A stretch of 18,647 nucleotides of DNA from JAADHG01 sp964418645 (GCA_964418645.1 CAYQME010000046.1:1-18647), one strand, 5' to 3'; positions 1-6,074 are shown, counted from the first letter of the stretch. Notes: a model not told the origin generated them from the letters alone. Translations and numbers: made by a program.

Positions 1-4
1 AATA

Positions 5-44
5 GAAAATCCGCGAGGATTTTCGTAAGTAGGCTAGAACTAGC
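5..44. repeat. Hairpin with GCGA tetraloop plus adjacent palindrome
   Basis: Bases 5-24 form a perfect 8-bp stem (GAAAATCC / GGATTTTC) closed by the GNRA-type loop GCGA. Bases 33-44 are a second palindrome, GCTAG-AA-CTAGC. Both lie just outside the left repeat arm of the first cassette, and TAGCAATA occurs both here (42-49) and inside that arm (64-71). They probably belong to the next spacer of the cassette array, which continues beyond the window's left edge. Seen directly; function unknown. Confidence 0.7.
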
Positions 45-61
45 AATAAATTATATACGGT

Positions 62-75
62 GTTAGCAATAGTAC
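62..75. repeat. Left terminal inverted repeat of cassette 1
   Basis: The 14-mer GTTAGCAATAGTAC is the reverse complement of 1290-1303 with one mismatch (G72 against T1293, which can pair as G-T on the + strand). It lies directly after the 3' end of the thioredoxin lipoprotein gene. Confidence 0.85.
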
Positions 76-1278
76 TTATTTTTCTTTTTTATAGATTTCT
101 AAAACTTCTATAGGTAATGGTTTGTCAGATTTCTCTAATTTTAGACCATATTTTTCTAATTCAGCATGTAATGTAGAGAGTTTTTCAGTATCCCAATTTA
201 ATGTTATGTCATATAAATTTGTTAAATTAGTTTTATCGACAACGGGCATGTCCATAATATTTTCTAAATAACCCAATAGTTGACTTATGGGTTGTCTATC
301 AGCTACGTAAGTTGGTCCACGAGAGAAATATTGTGGGTTTTCTGCTTTTGATTCTTTGAGTTTCGCAGAAGTATTAACTAGAATATAAACATCTGATGTA
401 TCAATTACTTTTCTACCATTAATGTCAAAATTATTATTCATGAAATCTTGCCCAATTTCATAGATTCTGTCTTCCATTCCTTCTGATAATTCAATTATTA
501 AATTGAATTGATTTTCAGGTTTGAATTCAAAATTATTAGTTGAAAGACTATCTAAAAATTTGAGCCTTTTGTATGAACGAATTTTAAATAGACTTTTAAA
601 TATACTTGGTAATGTCAAATTATGATATTCAAGCCCATTAGCTATTCCATCTGGTGACCAATTTATTTTTGAAGAAACTCGTTCTGTTGGATTGTGATTT
701 GTTAGGATGAGATTTTTTTTAGAATCTCTAATTTCTTTGATAACTCTCACAGAACTAATGTCTTTTAAAAAATCATTTTTTTCTTCTAATACTAACTGCT
801 TATCAGCAATTAAATCAATAATTGTTTGTTCTGTTATGCTAGTTGGCGATGTTATTGCTTGAACTACGCCATTCTTGTCTATTAGTATTGAGTGAGGAAT
901 TACCTCATAATTAAAAGCCTCTTGATGTATTGTATCAAATGAAACTCTTACATGGATATTATTACGAGAGATGAATTTATCAAGCCTTTCTCTTTTATCG
1001 AAGGATATTGTTATTATTTCTAAATCATCCATATACTTTAACTGCAAACTATCCAGTTTCTTAATTGCAGGAATACAAGGACCACACCAGGTAGCCCAAA
1101 ATTCAAGAATAATAGGTTTACCTTTCATTTCATTAATAGAAGTACTTTGTCCATTAATGACGTCAGAGAATTCATAATCAAATATTTTTTCACCAACTGA
1201 TGGAATAGAATGTTGTTGTGAGCAAGAATTAAGACTTGAAATAATGCCTAGAATTAGAATTATTTTTAAAATTTTCAT
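76..1278 (-). CDS. TlpA-like thioredoxin lipoprotein with C-terminal DUF3738-like domain
   Basis: Predicted periplasm-facing lipoprotein of 400 aa with a likely thiol-disulfide oxidoreductase role. A hydrophobic signal segment ends at the lipobox Cys19 (LNSC). Residues about 25-165 are a TlpA/AhpC-TSA-type thioredoxin fold with the active site WCGPC (Cys65, Cys68) and a conserved Pro in VIPHS. Residues about 200-400 resemble DUF3738, most clearly in the motif PVVDKTNLTNLYDITLNW and in the closing LEKYGLKLE...PIEVLEI stretch. The start ATG at 1276-1278 opens directly into the signal peptide. The gene nearly fills cassette 1: its stop is next to the left repeat arm and only 11 nt separate its ATG from the right arm, so any promoter must lie in the spacer to the right. 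The redox partner is unknown. The thioredoxin call is firm; the C-terminal domain is recognised from motif memory and is less certain. Confidence 0.85.
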   Translation of the reverse strand: MKILKIILILGIISSLNSCSQQHSIPSVGEKIFDYEFSDVINGQSTSINEMKGKPIILEFWATWCGPCIPAIKKLDSLQLKYMDDLEIITISFDKRERLDKFISRNNIHVRVSFDTIHQEAFNYEVIPHSILIDKNGVVQAITSPTSITEQTIIDLIADKQLVLEEKNDFLKDISSVRVIKEIRDSKKNLILTNHNPTERVSSKINWSPDGIANGLEYHNLTLPSIFKSLFKIRSYKRLKFLDSLSTNNFEFKPENQFNLIIELSEGMEDRIYEIGQDFMNNNFDINGRKVIDTSDVYILVNTSAKLKESKAENPQYFSRGPTYVADRQPISQLLGYLENIMDMPVVDKTNLTNLYDITLNWDTEKLSTLHAELEKYGLKLEKSDKPLPIEVLEIYKKEK

Positions 1279-1289
1279 AGTTTGTTCAT

Positions 1290-1303
1290 GTATTATTGCT
1301 AAC
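1290..1303. repeat. Right terminal inverted repeat of cassette 1
   Basis: GTATTATTGCTAAC is complementary to 62-75 at 13 of 14 positions. Its last three bases (AAC) are also the first bases of the next module's arm at 1301-1316, so the two modules share a boundary. Confidence 0.85.
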
Positions 1304-1493
1304 GGCTGCGCTATGCGTAGTTACGTTCTGGGTTTTAAATTATGTGAATTTATTCAAAATAATTTAAAAGACAAATAGAACGTTATCAAATTGCGTATAG
1401 GGATTGTTCGAGCATCGTTTACACTTGATGTGCGGATAAAGCCGATATGTTATATTAAACAATAAAAAAGCAATTTGGTATAGCGCAGCCGTT
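1301..1493. repeat. Spacer module with 16-bp terminal inverted repeat
   Basis: Arm 1301-1316 (AACGGCTGCGCTATGC) pairs with 1478-1493 (GTATAGCGCAGCCGTT): 14 perfect base pairs, then one G-T wobble (G1315 with T1479) and one more pair. Inside it, ACGTTCT (1324-1330) and AGAACGT (1378-1384) form another inverted pair. I see no credible coding sequence. The module has AAC and GTT at its outer ends, like an attC site, but at about 200 bp with a long near-perfect outer stem it is larger than typical attC sites. Confidence 0.75.
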
Positions 1494-1494
1494 C

Positions 1495-1563
1495 AAGCAC
1501 ATTCTCAAAGGACGAGAGTGCGTAGCACGTAGTAATTTGAGTTCGGCTTTAGCGAATGTGTTT
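1495..1563. repeat. Short non-coding hairpin module
   Basis: Arm AAGCACATTC (1495-1504) pairs with GAATGTGTTT (1554-1563), nine Watson-Crick pairs plus one G-T (G1497 with T1561). An inner hairpin GTGC-GTA-GCAC lies at 1518-1528. No coding potential is seen. It sits between two larger inverted-repeat modules and may be a remnant or a minimal cassette. Confidence 0.65.
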
Positions 1564-1569
1564 CATCGT

Positions 1570-1690
1570 CAAGCATAAGAATAGTAGCGGTTTAAAAAGA
1601 ACTACACTTCGGTTATGCTCTAATTTTTGTTAAATGTACTAAACTTTGGTTAAGCCAAAAACCCGCTATTATTTTTATGCATTGTTGGGC
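1570..1690. repeat. attC-like imperfect inverted repeat
   Basis: About 120 bp that folds into a long stem on the + strand. Bases 1573-1590 pair with 1663-1680 (16 Watson-Crick pairs and two G-T wobbles at G1579 and G1584). Then C1662 is a single bulge and 1591-1593 pair with 1659-1661. On the outer side A1681 is a single bulge and CAA (1570-1572) pairs with TTG (1682-1684). It ends in GTTGGGC (1684-1690), a match to the integron core box GTTRRRY. The opposite end (reading GCTTGACGA on the - strand) departs from consensus. Size, single-base bulges and core box fit an attC site, but no integrase is present to support it. Confidence 0.5.
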
Positions 1691-1697
1691 ACAGTTA
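1684..1697. repeat. Left terminal inverted repeat of cassette 2
   Basis: GTTGGGCACAGTTA is complementary to 2470-2483 with a single mismatch at position 11 (G1694 against T2473), the same position and same G-T type as in cassette 1. The last three bases overlap the stop codon end of the lipoprotein gene. Confidence 0.85.
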
Positions 1698-2462
1698 TTT
1701 ATACTCAATTTCTCTAGTTTGAATATAATTCAGTTTATCATTTTCAATTGATTCTTTCTTTATCCAATTTTTAAACATATCAAACTTGTATTTATATTCA
1801 ATTGTTGAAATTAAAGAATCTTTATAATTATATTCTAATGTTTTTAAGAGTGTTCCACAATCATATTTAAATTCAGATTTCCGATTTCGATTTGGATTGT
1901 TTTGATGTGTTATTTCTATTCTTCCAATAAGGTCATTTTTGTTAAAGTAACTTTTTGAAACAGAGTTTCTGATTGTGTCTTTTGATTCGAAATCTATATA
2001 TATTTGAGTCGATATTGTTTTTTCTTTTTTTCCGTCTTTTCGATAATAATATGTTTCAATTTGTTCAAATTTCTCGTTCGTGTTTTCAACTATTGATTTT
2101 GATTGATAAAGCAATGAATCTTTATAAATATAATTTACTCTGAAAGGTAAACTGTCGGTTGACATTTTTACGATTTCAGTTTTTATTTTGTTCAAATAAT
2201 TATAGATATAGTCGATTTCTATTGTTTCATTGTCAAATAATGTTTTTTGAAATAGATTGACTATTTGGTCATTATTGTTATACTTTTTTTCTCTTATTGA
2301 TATAGTATCTTGAATTTTTTTATTCAACGAATCACTCTCAACTTTGATATAGTAAATCGTAATTTTATTCGCTTTTTTTGTCAGTCCATTTTTTAGCAAA
2401 TTTGGTTCATTACAACAACCAATTAAGAATATTGAAAGAAGTAAAATAAATAGTCTGTTCAT
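1695..2462 (-). CDS. Hypothetical lipoprotein with tyrosine/aspartate-rich repeats
   Basis: Predicted exported lipoprotein of 255 aa. Residues 1-15 are hydrophobic and end at the lipobox LIGC with Cys16 as the lipidated residue. The mature part is rich in Lys, Asn, Tyr and Ile and contains short alternating segments such as YNYKDSLISTIEYKY, KSEFKYDC and FDMFKNWIKKE. These resemble the YxYD...GNW repeats of many uncharacterised Bacteroidota lipoproteins; this suggests beta-strand repeats but gives no function. No catalytic motif is seen. The ATG at 2460-2462 leads directly into the signal peptide. The gene fills cassette 2, with the stop codon inside the left repeat arm and the start 7 nt from the right arm. 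I do not recognise a specific family. Confidence 0.7.
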   Translation of the reverse strand: MNRLFILLLSIFLIGCCNEPNLLKNGLTKKANKITIYYIKVESDSLNKKIQDTISIREKKYNNNDQIVNLFQKTLFDNETIEIDYIYNYLNKIKTEIVKMSTDSLPFRVNYIYKDSLLYQSKSIVENTNEKFEQIETYYYRKDGKKEKTISTQIYIDFESKDTIRNSVSKSYFNKNDLIGRIEITHQNNPNRNRKSEFKYDCGTLLKTLEYNYKDSLISTIEYKYKFDMFKNWIKKESIENDKLNYIQTREIEYK

Positions 2463-2469
2463 TCGGTTT

Positions 2470-2483
2470 TAATTGTGCCCAAC
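2470..2483. repeat. Right terminal inverted repeat of cassette 2, array boundary
   Basis: TAATTGTGCCCAAC pairs with 1684-1697 at 13 of 14 positions. To its right no further repeat module is seen and the sequence passes into the 3' flank of yebC, so this arm marks the array's right boundary. If the array is an integron, this would be the attI-proximal first cassette read on the - strand. Confidence 0.8.
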
Positions 2484-2613
2484 TTATTATATCCAAGCAT
2501 ATATCACGTTTATCAAGGTATTAATACCAGATAAACAAAGAAAGAGTCTGGTTTTATAAAATGAAGATATACTTTTTTGAGTAATTGTAAAAAAATAAAA
2601 AAAATTCTTACAA

Positions 2614-3333
2614 CTAGTTGGTAAGCTCTTCCATGGTATGATATACGTTTTGTACATCATCATCTGCTTCAATTTTTTCGAGTAGTTTTTCTACATCTGC
2701 AACATCTTCTGGGGATAGTTGCTTTGTTACTTGTGGTATACGCTCAAAACCGGAAGATAATATTTCAATACTACGTTTTTCTAATTCCGCTTGTATGGCC
2801 CCAAAACTTTCAAAAGGAGCATAAATTAAAATACCATCGTCATCGGTAAAGACTTCTTCAGCACCATAATCTATAAACTCAAGTTCTATTTCTTCGGCAT
2901 CAAGACCTTCAACAGGAATTCTAAAATTACAGGTGTGATCGAACATAAACACTACAGAACCCGAAGTACCTAAGCTTCCATCACATTTATTAAAATAACT
3001 ACGTACATTAGCAACGGTTCTTGTATTGTTATCGGTTGCGGTTTCAACAAGTATGGCAATACCATGAGGCGCATAGCCTTCAAATAAGACCTCTTTATAA
3101 TCGCCAAGACTTTTGTCGCTTGCACGTTTTATAGCGCGTTCTACATTGTCCTTAGGCATGTTTACCGACTTAGCATTTTGAATTACTGCGCGTAAACGTG
3201 AGTTACCATCAGGATCTGGACCACCTTCTTTTACAGCCATTACAATATCTTTACCAATGCGTGTAAAGGCTTTACTCATTGCTGACCAACGCTTCATTTT
3301 ACGTGCTTTACGAAATTCAAAAGCTCTTCCCAT
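2614..3333 (-). CDS. yebC: YebC/PmpR-family transcriptional or translational regulator
   Basis: Cytoplasmic protein of 239 aa covering the whole YebC/TACO1 family length. The N-terminus MGRAFEFRKARKMKRWS and the following FTRIGKDI...EGGPDPDGNSRLRAVIQNAKSVNMPKDNVERAIKRA stretch are the family's signature; GYAPHGIAILVE and GSLGTSGSVVFMF follow in the expected order, with an acidic C-terminus. Family members are described as DNA-binding regulators (PmpR) and, more recently, as factors helping ribosomes through difficult proline-rich stretches; the sequence cannot decide between these. The ATG at 3331-3333 is the conserved family start. It is transcribed alone or at the end of the - strand core cluster, with a TAnnTTTG promoter candidate at 3401-3408. 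Bases 2484-2613 downstream hold only a weak ACCAGA/TCTGGT hairpin. Confidence 0.95.
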   Translation of the reverse strand: MGRAFEFRKARKMKRWSAMSKAFTRIGKDIVMAVKEGGPDPDGNSRLRAVIQNAKSVNMPKDNVERAIKRASDKSLGDYKEVLFEGYAPHGIAILVETATDNNTRTVANVRSYFNKCDGSLGTSGSVVFMFDHTCNFRIPVEGLDAEEIELEFIDYGAEEVFTDDDGILIYAPFESFGAIQAELEKRSIEILSSGFERIPQVTKQLSPEDVADVEKLLEKIEADDDVQNVYHTMEELTN

Positions 3334-3342
3334 AGTTTATTC

Positions 3343-3367
3343 TGTCATTCCTATCAAGGCAGGAATC
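3343..3367. repeat. Short palindromic intergenic repeat, copy 1
   Basis: ATTCCT (3347-3352) and AGGAAT (3361-3366) flank an 8-base centre ending in AAGGC. Flanks read GTC on the left and CTTT on the right. A second copy is at 3474-3499. It lies in the 5' untranslated region of yebC between promoter candidate and start. The type resembles the dispersed ATTCCTGC..AGGAAT repeats that I associate with Bacteroidota intergenic regions (from memory). Confidence 0.6.
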
Positions 3368-3400
3368 TTTTTAAAGTTATCTTAATATTATATTGCATCA

Positions 3401-3408
3401 CAAATTTA
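3401..3408 (-). promoter_or_regulatory. Candidate -7 element of the yebC promoter
   Basis: On the - strand the sequence reads TAAATTTG, an exact match to the Bacteroidota -7 consensus TAnnTTTG. About 18 nt upstream is a weak TTTTC in the -33 position. It would give a leader of roughly 60 nt that contains the palindromic repeat. Confidence 0.4.
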
Positions 3409-3473
3409 AAAAAAGAATGGAGAATAGAAAACTTCCTATTTTTCAATTTTCATTATAATAAGTATTTAGTTTT

Positions 3474-3499
3474 GGATTCCTGAGAAGGCAGGAATGATA
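3474..3499. repeat. Short palindromic intergenic repeat, copy 2
   Basis: ATTCCT (3476-3481) and AGGAAT (3490-3495) surround GAGAAGGC. The outer flanks (GG on the left, GATA on the right) are those of copy 1 in reverse orientation, whereas the AAGGC centre keeps the same orientation. It lies directly downstream of the carbinolamine dehydratase stop codon. Confidence 0.6.
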
Positions 3500-3504
3500 C
3501 TACA

Positions 3505-3795
3505 TTATTCTTCAACTTCTACAATGTTTTCAATTGCTTCGGCAAGTTTAAAATCTTTTTCTGTAACTCCATTGGCATCATGTGTTGACAACGAAATGTT
3601 TAATGTATTATAAACGTTTGTCCAATCTGGATGATGATTTAAAGCTTCACATTCAAAAGCAATTCTGCTCATAGCACTGAAGCAATCTTTAAAATTATCG
3701 AATTCAAATTCGGCATGGATAGCATTATTATAATAGTCCCAATCGGGAAATCGTAAAAGACGTTTTTCTATATCTTCTTCTGAAAGTTTTTTCAT
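3505..3795 (-). CDS. 4a-hydroxytetrahydrobiopterin (pterin-4-alpha-carbinolamine) dehydratase
   Basis: Small cytoplasmic enzyme of 96 aa, the usual length of PCD/DCoH proteins. It dehydrates 4a-hydroxytetrahydrobiopterin, the by-product of aromatic amino acid hydroxylases, to the quinonoid dihydropterin. The family signature is visible: E-ALNHHPDW (residues 50-58, with the catalytic His54-His55) followed by a hydrophobic strand and STHDANGVTEKDF (70-82, with the conserved THD). No phenylalanine hydroxylase gene lies in the window, so the substrate context is open; standalone PCDs with other roles are known. It begins at ATG 3793-3795 and lies 51 bp downstream of the SDR-like gene stop, both on the - strand, so they may share a transcript. 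Confidence 0.93.
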   Translation of the reverse strand: MKKLSEEDIEKRLLRFPDWDYYNNAIHAEFEFDNFKDCFSAMSRIAFECEALNHHPDWTNVYNTLNISLSTHDANGVTEKDFKLAEAIENIVEVEE

Positions 3796-3846
3796 AATCT
3801 TTAGTATTTATATTCTAAAATTAAGCTTTTAAAATATGATAGTCAA

Positions 3847-4829
3847 CTAGATTTCTAAATTGGATAAAATTTCCTGACTATTAATTTGTAAGTGTTTAGG
3901 CAGCAGATTGTTTTTTGGTAATACTGCCAGATATCTATCTTCGTTTGTTGTATAGACGTGTTTAAATAAAGGATTATAATTGTCAAGTTTACTAGTAATT
4001 TCTTTTATAAAATCGTCATGATGTACTAAATCTTTGCTTCCTAAATGAAATATTCCAGATTTACTTCTATTTATTATATAATGAATTTGTTGTGAGAGTT
4101 TTTTATCTGTTGTAATATTCATTATCAAATTTGGAAATACTTCAATTGGTGTATTTTCTTTGAGTTGTTGTTTAATTTCCTCTATTCTTGGAGACAAAGC
4201 TCCAAACACCATTGGTAATCTTAAAATAGCATATTTACGTTTTGGTAAACGTAATAACATATTTTCAATTTTAATTTTTAAGCGGCCATAAATACTTTCA
4301 CTTAAGGTTTTATCATTTTCGTAACTTGGATATTTACTATACGCATCAAAAACAACGGCTGAAGACAAATAAATGAGCTTACACTTGTGAGCAGTTAAAT
4401 ATTCAGCTATGTGCTTATGTGCAATTATTTGGGCTGAAAAATCACCACGTAATGAAGAAATAATTATGCTTGGTTTTACATCTTCAAGGATGTCGTAAAT
4501 ATCATCATCTTCAATATTATATTGAAAAAAATTGTGATTGTTGCTGAAGGAAATATCGTTTGTGTGATAAGTACCAAANNNNNNNNNNNNNNNNNNNNNN
4601 NNNNNNNNNNNNNNNNNNNNNNNNNNNNNNNNNNNNNNNNNNNNNNNNNNNNNNNNNNNNNNNNNNNNNNNNNNNNNNGAAAAAAATTGTGATTGTTGCT
4701 GAAGGAAATATCGTTTGTGTGATAAGTACCAAATGTATAAAAATAGGAGCATAGCTCTTTATAAATGGCGTTGCCAATAAAACCACTTGCACCTAATATT
4801 AAAATTTTATGTTTTTTTAAAAAACTCAA
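3847..4829 (-). CDS. NAD-dependent epimerase/dehydratase or RmlD-like reductase (interrupted by scaffold gap)
   Basis: Extended short-chain dehydrogenase. The N-terminus (ATG at 4827-4829) carries the Rossmann motif GASGFIG, and the part left of the gap carries LIYLSSAVVFDAYS and the catalytic-type YGRLK (YxxxK), then YAILRLPMVFG. This is the order found in sugar-nucleotide epimerases and dTDP-4-dehydrorhamnose reductases; the substrate is unknown. The gene is broken by 100 Ns (4579-4678), with the same 55 bp on both sides. Removing the Ns and one copy leaves 828 nt, an open frame of 275 aa that reads continuously through NNHNFF-QYNIEDD. So the gene is very probably intact in the organism. 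It follows gcvT by 88 bp on the same strand, with an inverted repeat in between. Confidence 0.85.
4524..4733. other. Scaffold gap flanked by an identical 55-bp sequence
   Basis: Bases 4579-4678 are exactly 100 N. The 55 bases before the gap (4524-4578) are identical to the 55 bases after it (4679-4733). This is what is left when two contigs overlapping by one assembly k-mer are joined by a fixed-size gap without merging. The reading frame of the gene across the gap is restored by collapsing the duplicate, which supports an artefact over a biological repeat. Confidence 0.9.
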
Positions 4830-4840
4830 ATTATGCTGTT

Positions 4841-4912
4841 TGTCAGTTCGAGCGCAGTCGAGAACTAAATTTTTTTATTTTTGAGACATCTCGATTGCAC
4901 TCGATACGACAG
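4841..4912. repeat. Imperfect intergenic inverted repeat downstream of gcvT
   Basis: The left half TGTCAGTTCGAGCGCAGTCGAGA (4841-4863) is matched in inverted orientation by 4890-4912, whose reverse complement reads CTGTCGTATCGAGTGCAATCGAGA-like; an AT-rich centre separates the halves. Each half is itself partly palindromic (TCGA...TCGA). It starts a few bases after the gcvT stop codon, so it could fold in the gcvT transcript's 3' end as a terminator or stabiliser. It resembles a dispersed repeat I associate with flavobacterial intergenic DNA (from memory). Confidence 0.6.
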
Positions 4913-4917
4913 AAGAA

Positions 4918-6000
4918 TTATCCTTTATAAAAAGGTGATTTTACTATAGTGGCAGGAACTGCATTTTTTCGTATTTGGATATTAATTTTACTATTAACAC
5001 TTGCAAAAACAGGCGGTACGTAACCTAAACCAATACCTTTGCCTAGTGAAGGTGACATGGTTCCTGAGGTAACTTCACCAATTTTAGTTCCGTTGCCATC
5101 AACAATATCATAGCCATGACGCGGAATACCACGTTGATCGAGTTCGAAAGCAATTAGCTTGCGTTTAACGCCATGTTCTTTCTGATCTTTAAGCGCTTTA
5201 CTATTAGTGAATTCTTTTGTAAACTTAGTAATCCAACCCAAGCCGGCTTCAATTGGAGAAGTTGTTTCGTCAATATCATTGCCATATAAGCAATAACCCA
5301 TTTCTAAACGTAAAGTATCTCGAGCAGCTAGTCCAATAGGTTTAATGCCATACTTAGCACCAGCTTTGAATACTTTATCCCACACTTGTTGCACCTCTTC
5401 ATTTTTGCAATATATTTCAAATCCTCCGCTTCCAGTGTAACCAGTTGCCGAAATAATAACGTGTTCTATTCCAGCAAAATCTCCTACAATAAAATTGTAG
5501 AATTTAATTTTGGATAAATCATGACTAGACAGCGATTGCATGGCTTCAATAGCTTTTGGACCTTGAATAGCTAATAAAGAATAATTGTCACTTATATCTC
5601 GCATTTCTGCGCAAACATCATTTTTAGATTGAATCCAATTCCAATCCTTTTCAATATTACTTGCATTTACAACCAATAAATAAGTTTCTTCTTTTATTTT
5701 ATAAACAATAAGGTCGTCAACAATCCCTCCATCATCATTTGGGAAACAGCTATATTGCGCTTTTCCAATGGTAAGTTTGGATGAGTCATTACTCGTTACT
5801 TTCTGAATTAAATCTATGGCATTTGGACCTTCAATTAAAAATTCTCCCATATGAGAGACATCAAACACACCAACAGCCTTTCTCACAGTTTCATGTTCAA
5901 TATTTACGCCTTCATATTGAACAGGCATGTTATAGCCTGCAAAAGGAACCATTTTAGCTCCAAGGGATTCATGTGTAGCATGTAAAGCAATATTCTTCAT
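4918..6000 (-). CDS. gcvT: Aminomethyltransferase, T-protein of the glycine cleavage system
   Basis: Cytoplasmic T-protein: releases ammonia from the aminomethyl group on lipoylated H-protein and passes the one-carbon unit to tetrahydrofolate. Visible family motifs in order: LGAKMVPFAGYNMPVQYEG at the N-terminus, VFDVSHMGE, NDDGGIVDDLIVYK (folate-binding region), ISATGYTGSGGFEI, GLAARDTLRLEMGYCLYGNDID, and GEVTSGTMSPSLGKGIGLGYV near the end. With the start at 5998-6000 (MKNIALH...) it has 360 aa, matching the family. An upstream in-frame ATG at 6025-6027 would add nine residues (MHLKIQYNT) but lies inside a consensus -7 promoter element, so I reject it. The other glycine cleavage genes are not in the window. 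It lies 74 bp downstream of thrC on the same strand but has its own promoter candidate. Confidence 0.96.
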   Translation of the reverse strand: MKNIALHATHESLGAKMVPFAGYNMPVQYEGVNIEHETVRKAVGVFDVSHMGEFLIEGPNAIDLIQKVTSNDSSKLTIGKAQYSCFPNDDGGIVDDLIVYKIKEETYLLVVNASNIEKDWNWIQSKNDVCAEMRDISDNYSLLAIQGPKAIEAMQSLSSHDLSKIKFYNFIVGDFAGIEHVIISATGYTGSGGFEIYCKNEEVQQVWDKVFKAGAKYGIKPIGLAARDTLRLEMGYCLYGNDIDETTSPIEAGLGWITKFTKEFTNSKALKDQKEHGVKRKLIAFELDQRGIPRHGYDIVDGNGTKIGEVTSGTMSPSLGKGIGLGYVPPVFASVNSKINIQIRKNAVPATIVKSPFYKG

Positions 6001-6024
6001 AGTATTGTATTGAATTTTGAGATG

Positions 6025-6032
6025 CAAAACTA
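6025..6032 (-). promoter_or_regulatory. Candidate -7 element of the gcvT promoter
   Basis: The - strand reads TAGTTTTG, matching TAnnTTTG. Transcription would begin near 6018, about 18 nt before the preferred gcvT start. No clear -33 TTTG is seen at the expected distance, so this rests on the -7 box alone. Confidence 0.4.
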
Positions 6033-6074
6033 CATAAATTTTAGTTGTATACCTTATTAAATAAAGTATGTTAT

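Larger units (their letters stand above)
62..2483. mobile_element. Cassette-like array of inverted-repeat-bounded modules
   Basis: Five modules lie head to tail, each bounded by its own inverted repeat: 62-1303 (thioredoxin lipoprotein gene), 1301-1493 (no gene), 1495-1563 (no gene), 1570-1684 (no gene) and 1684-2483 (lipoprotein gene). Neighbouring arms touch, overlap or are a few bases apart. The outer bases of the gene modules are GTT...AAC; GTTGGGC (1684-1690) and GCCCAAC (2477-2483) match the integron core-site consensus GTTRRRY/RYYYAAC. In integrons the start of a linear cassette is complementary to the first box of its own attC, which would produce this layout. No integrase or transposase gene is visible, so an integrase-less cassette cluster or another single-strand-mobilised element are both possible. 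The array ends 130 bp from the core gene yebC. Confidence 0.5.

Noticed and set aside
971..1177. 68-codon open frame on the + strand inside the cassette thioredoxin gene
   Set aside because: It is antisense to a gene with a clear lipobox and WCGPC active site and shows no features of its own.
2486..2516. Sigma70-like promoter on the - strand (TTGATA, 19-nt spacer, TATAAT) just upstream of cassette 2, which could act like an integron Pc promoter
   Set aside because: Bacteroidota primary sigma factors recognise a different consensus (TTTG/TAnnTTTG), the spacer is long, and AT-rich DNA yields such matches by chance.
2487..2672. 61-codon open frame on the - strand overlapping the yebC 3' end
   Set aside because: It overlaps yebC in another frame, has low-complexity composition and no family resemblance; best explained as a shadow frame.
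3847..4829. Interpretation of the SDR gene as a frameshifted pseudogene or as two genes
   Set aside because: The break coincides with a fixed-size N gap and a 55-bp duplicate; collapsing it restores one continuous frame of normal length.
6001..6027. Upstream in-frame ATG of gcvT adding nine residues
   Set aside because: The added residues are not part of the family and the ATG lies within the candidate -7 box TAGTTTTG, so it would not be in the transcript from that promoter.
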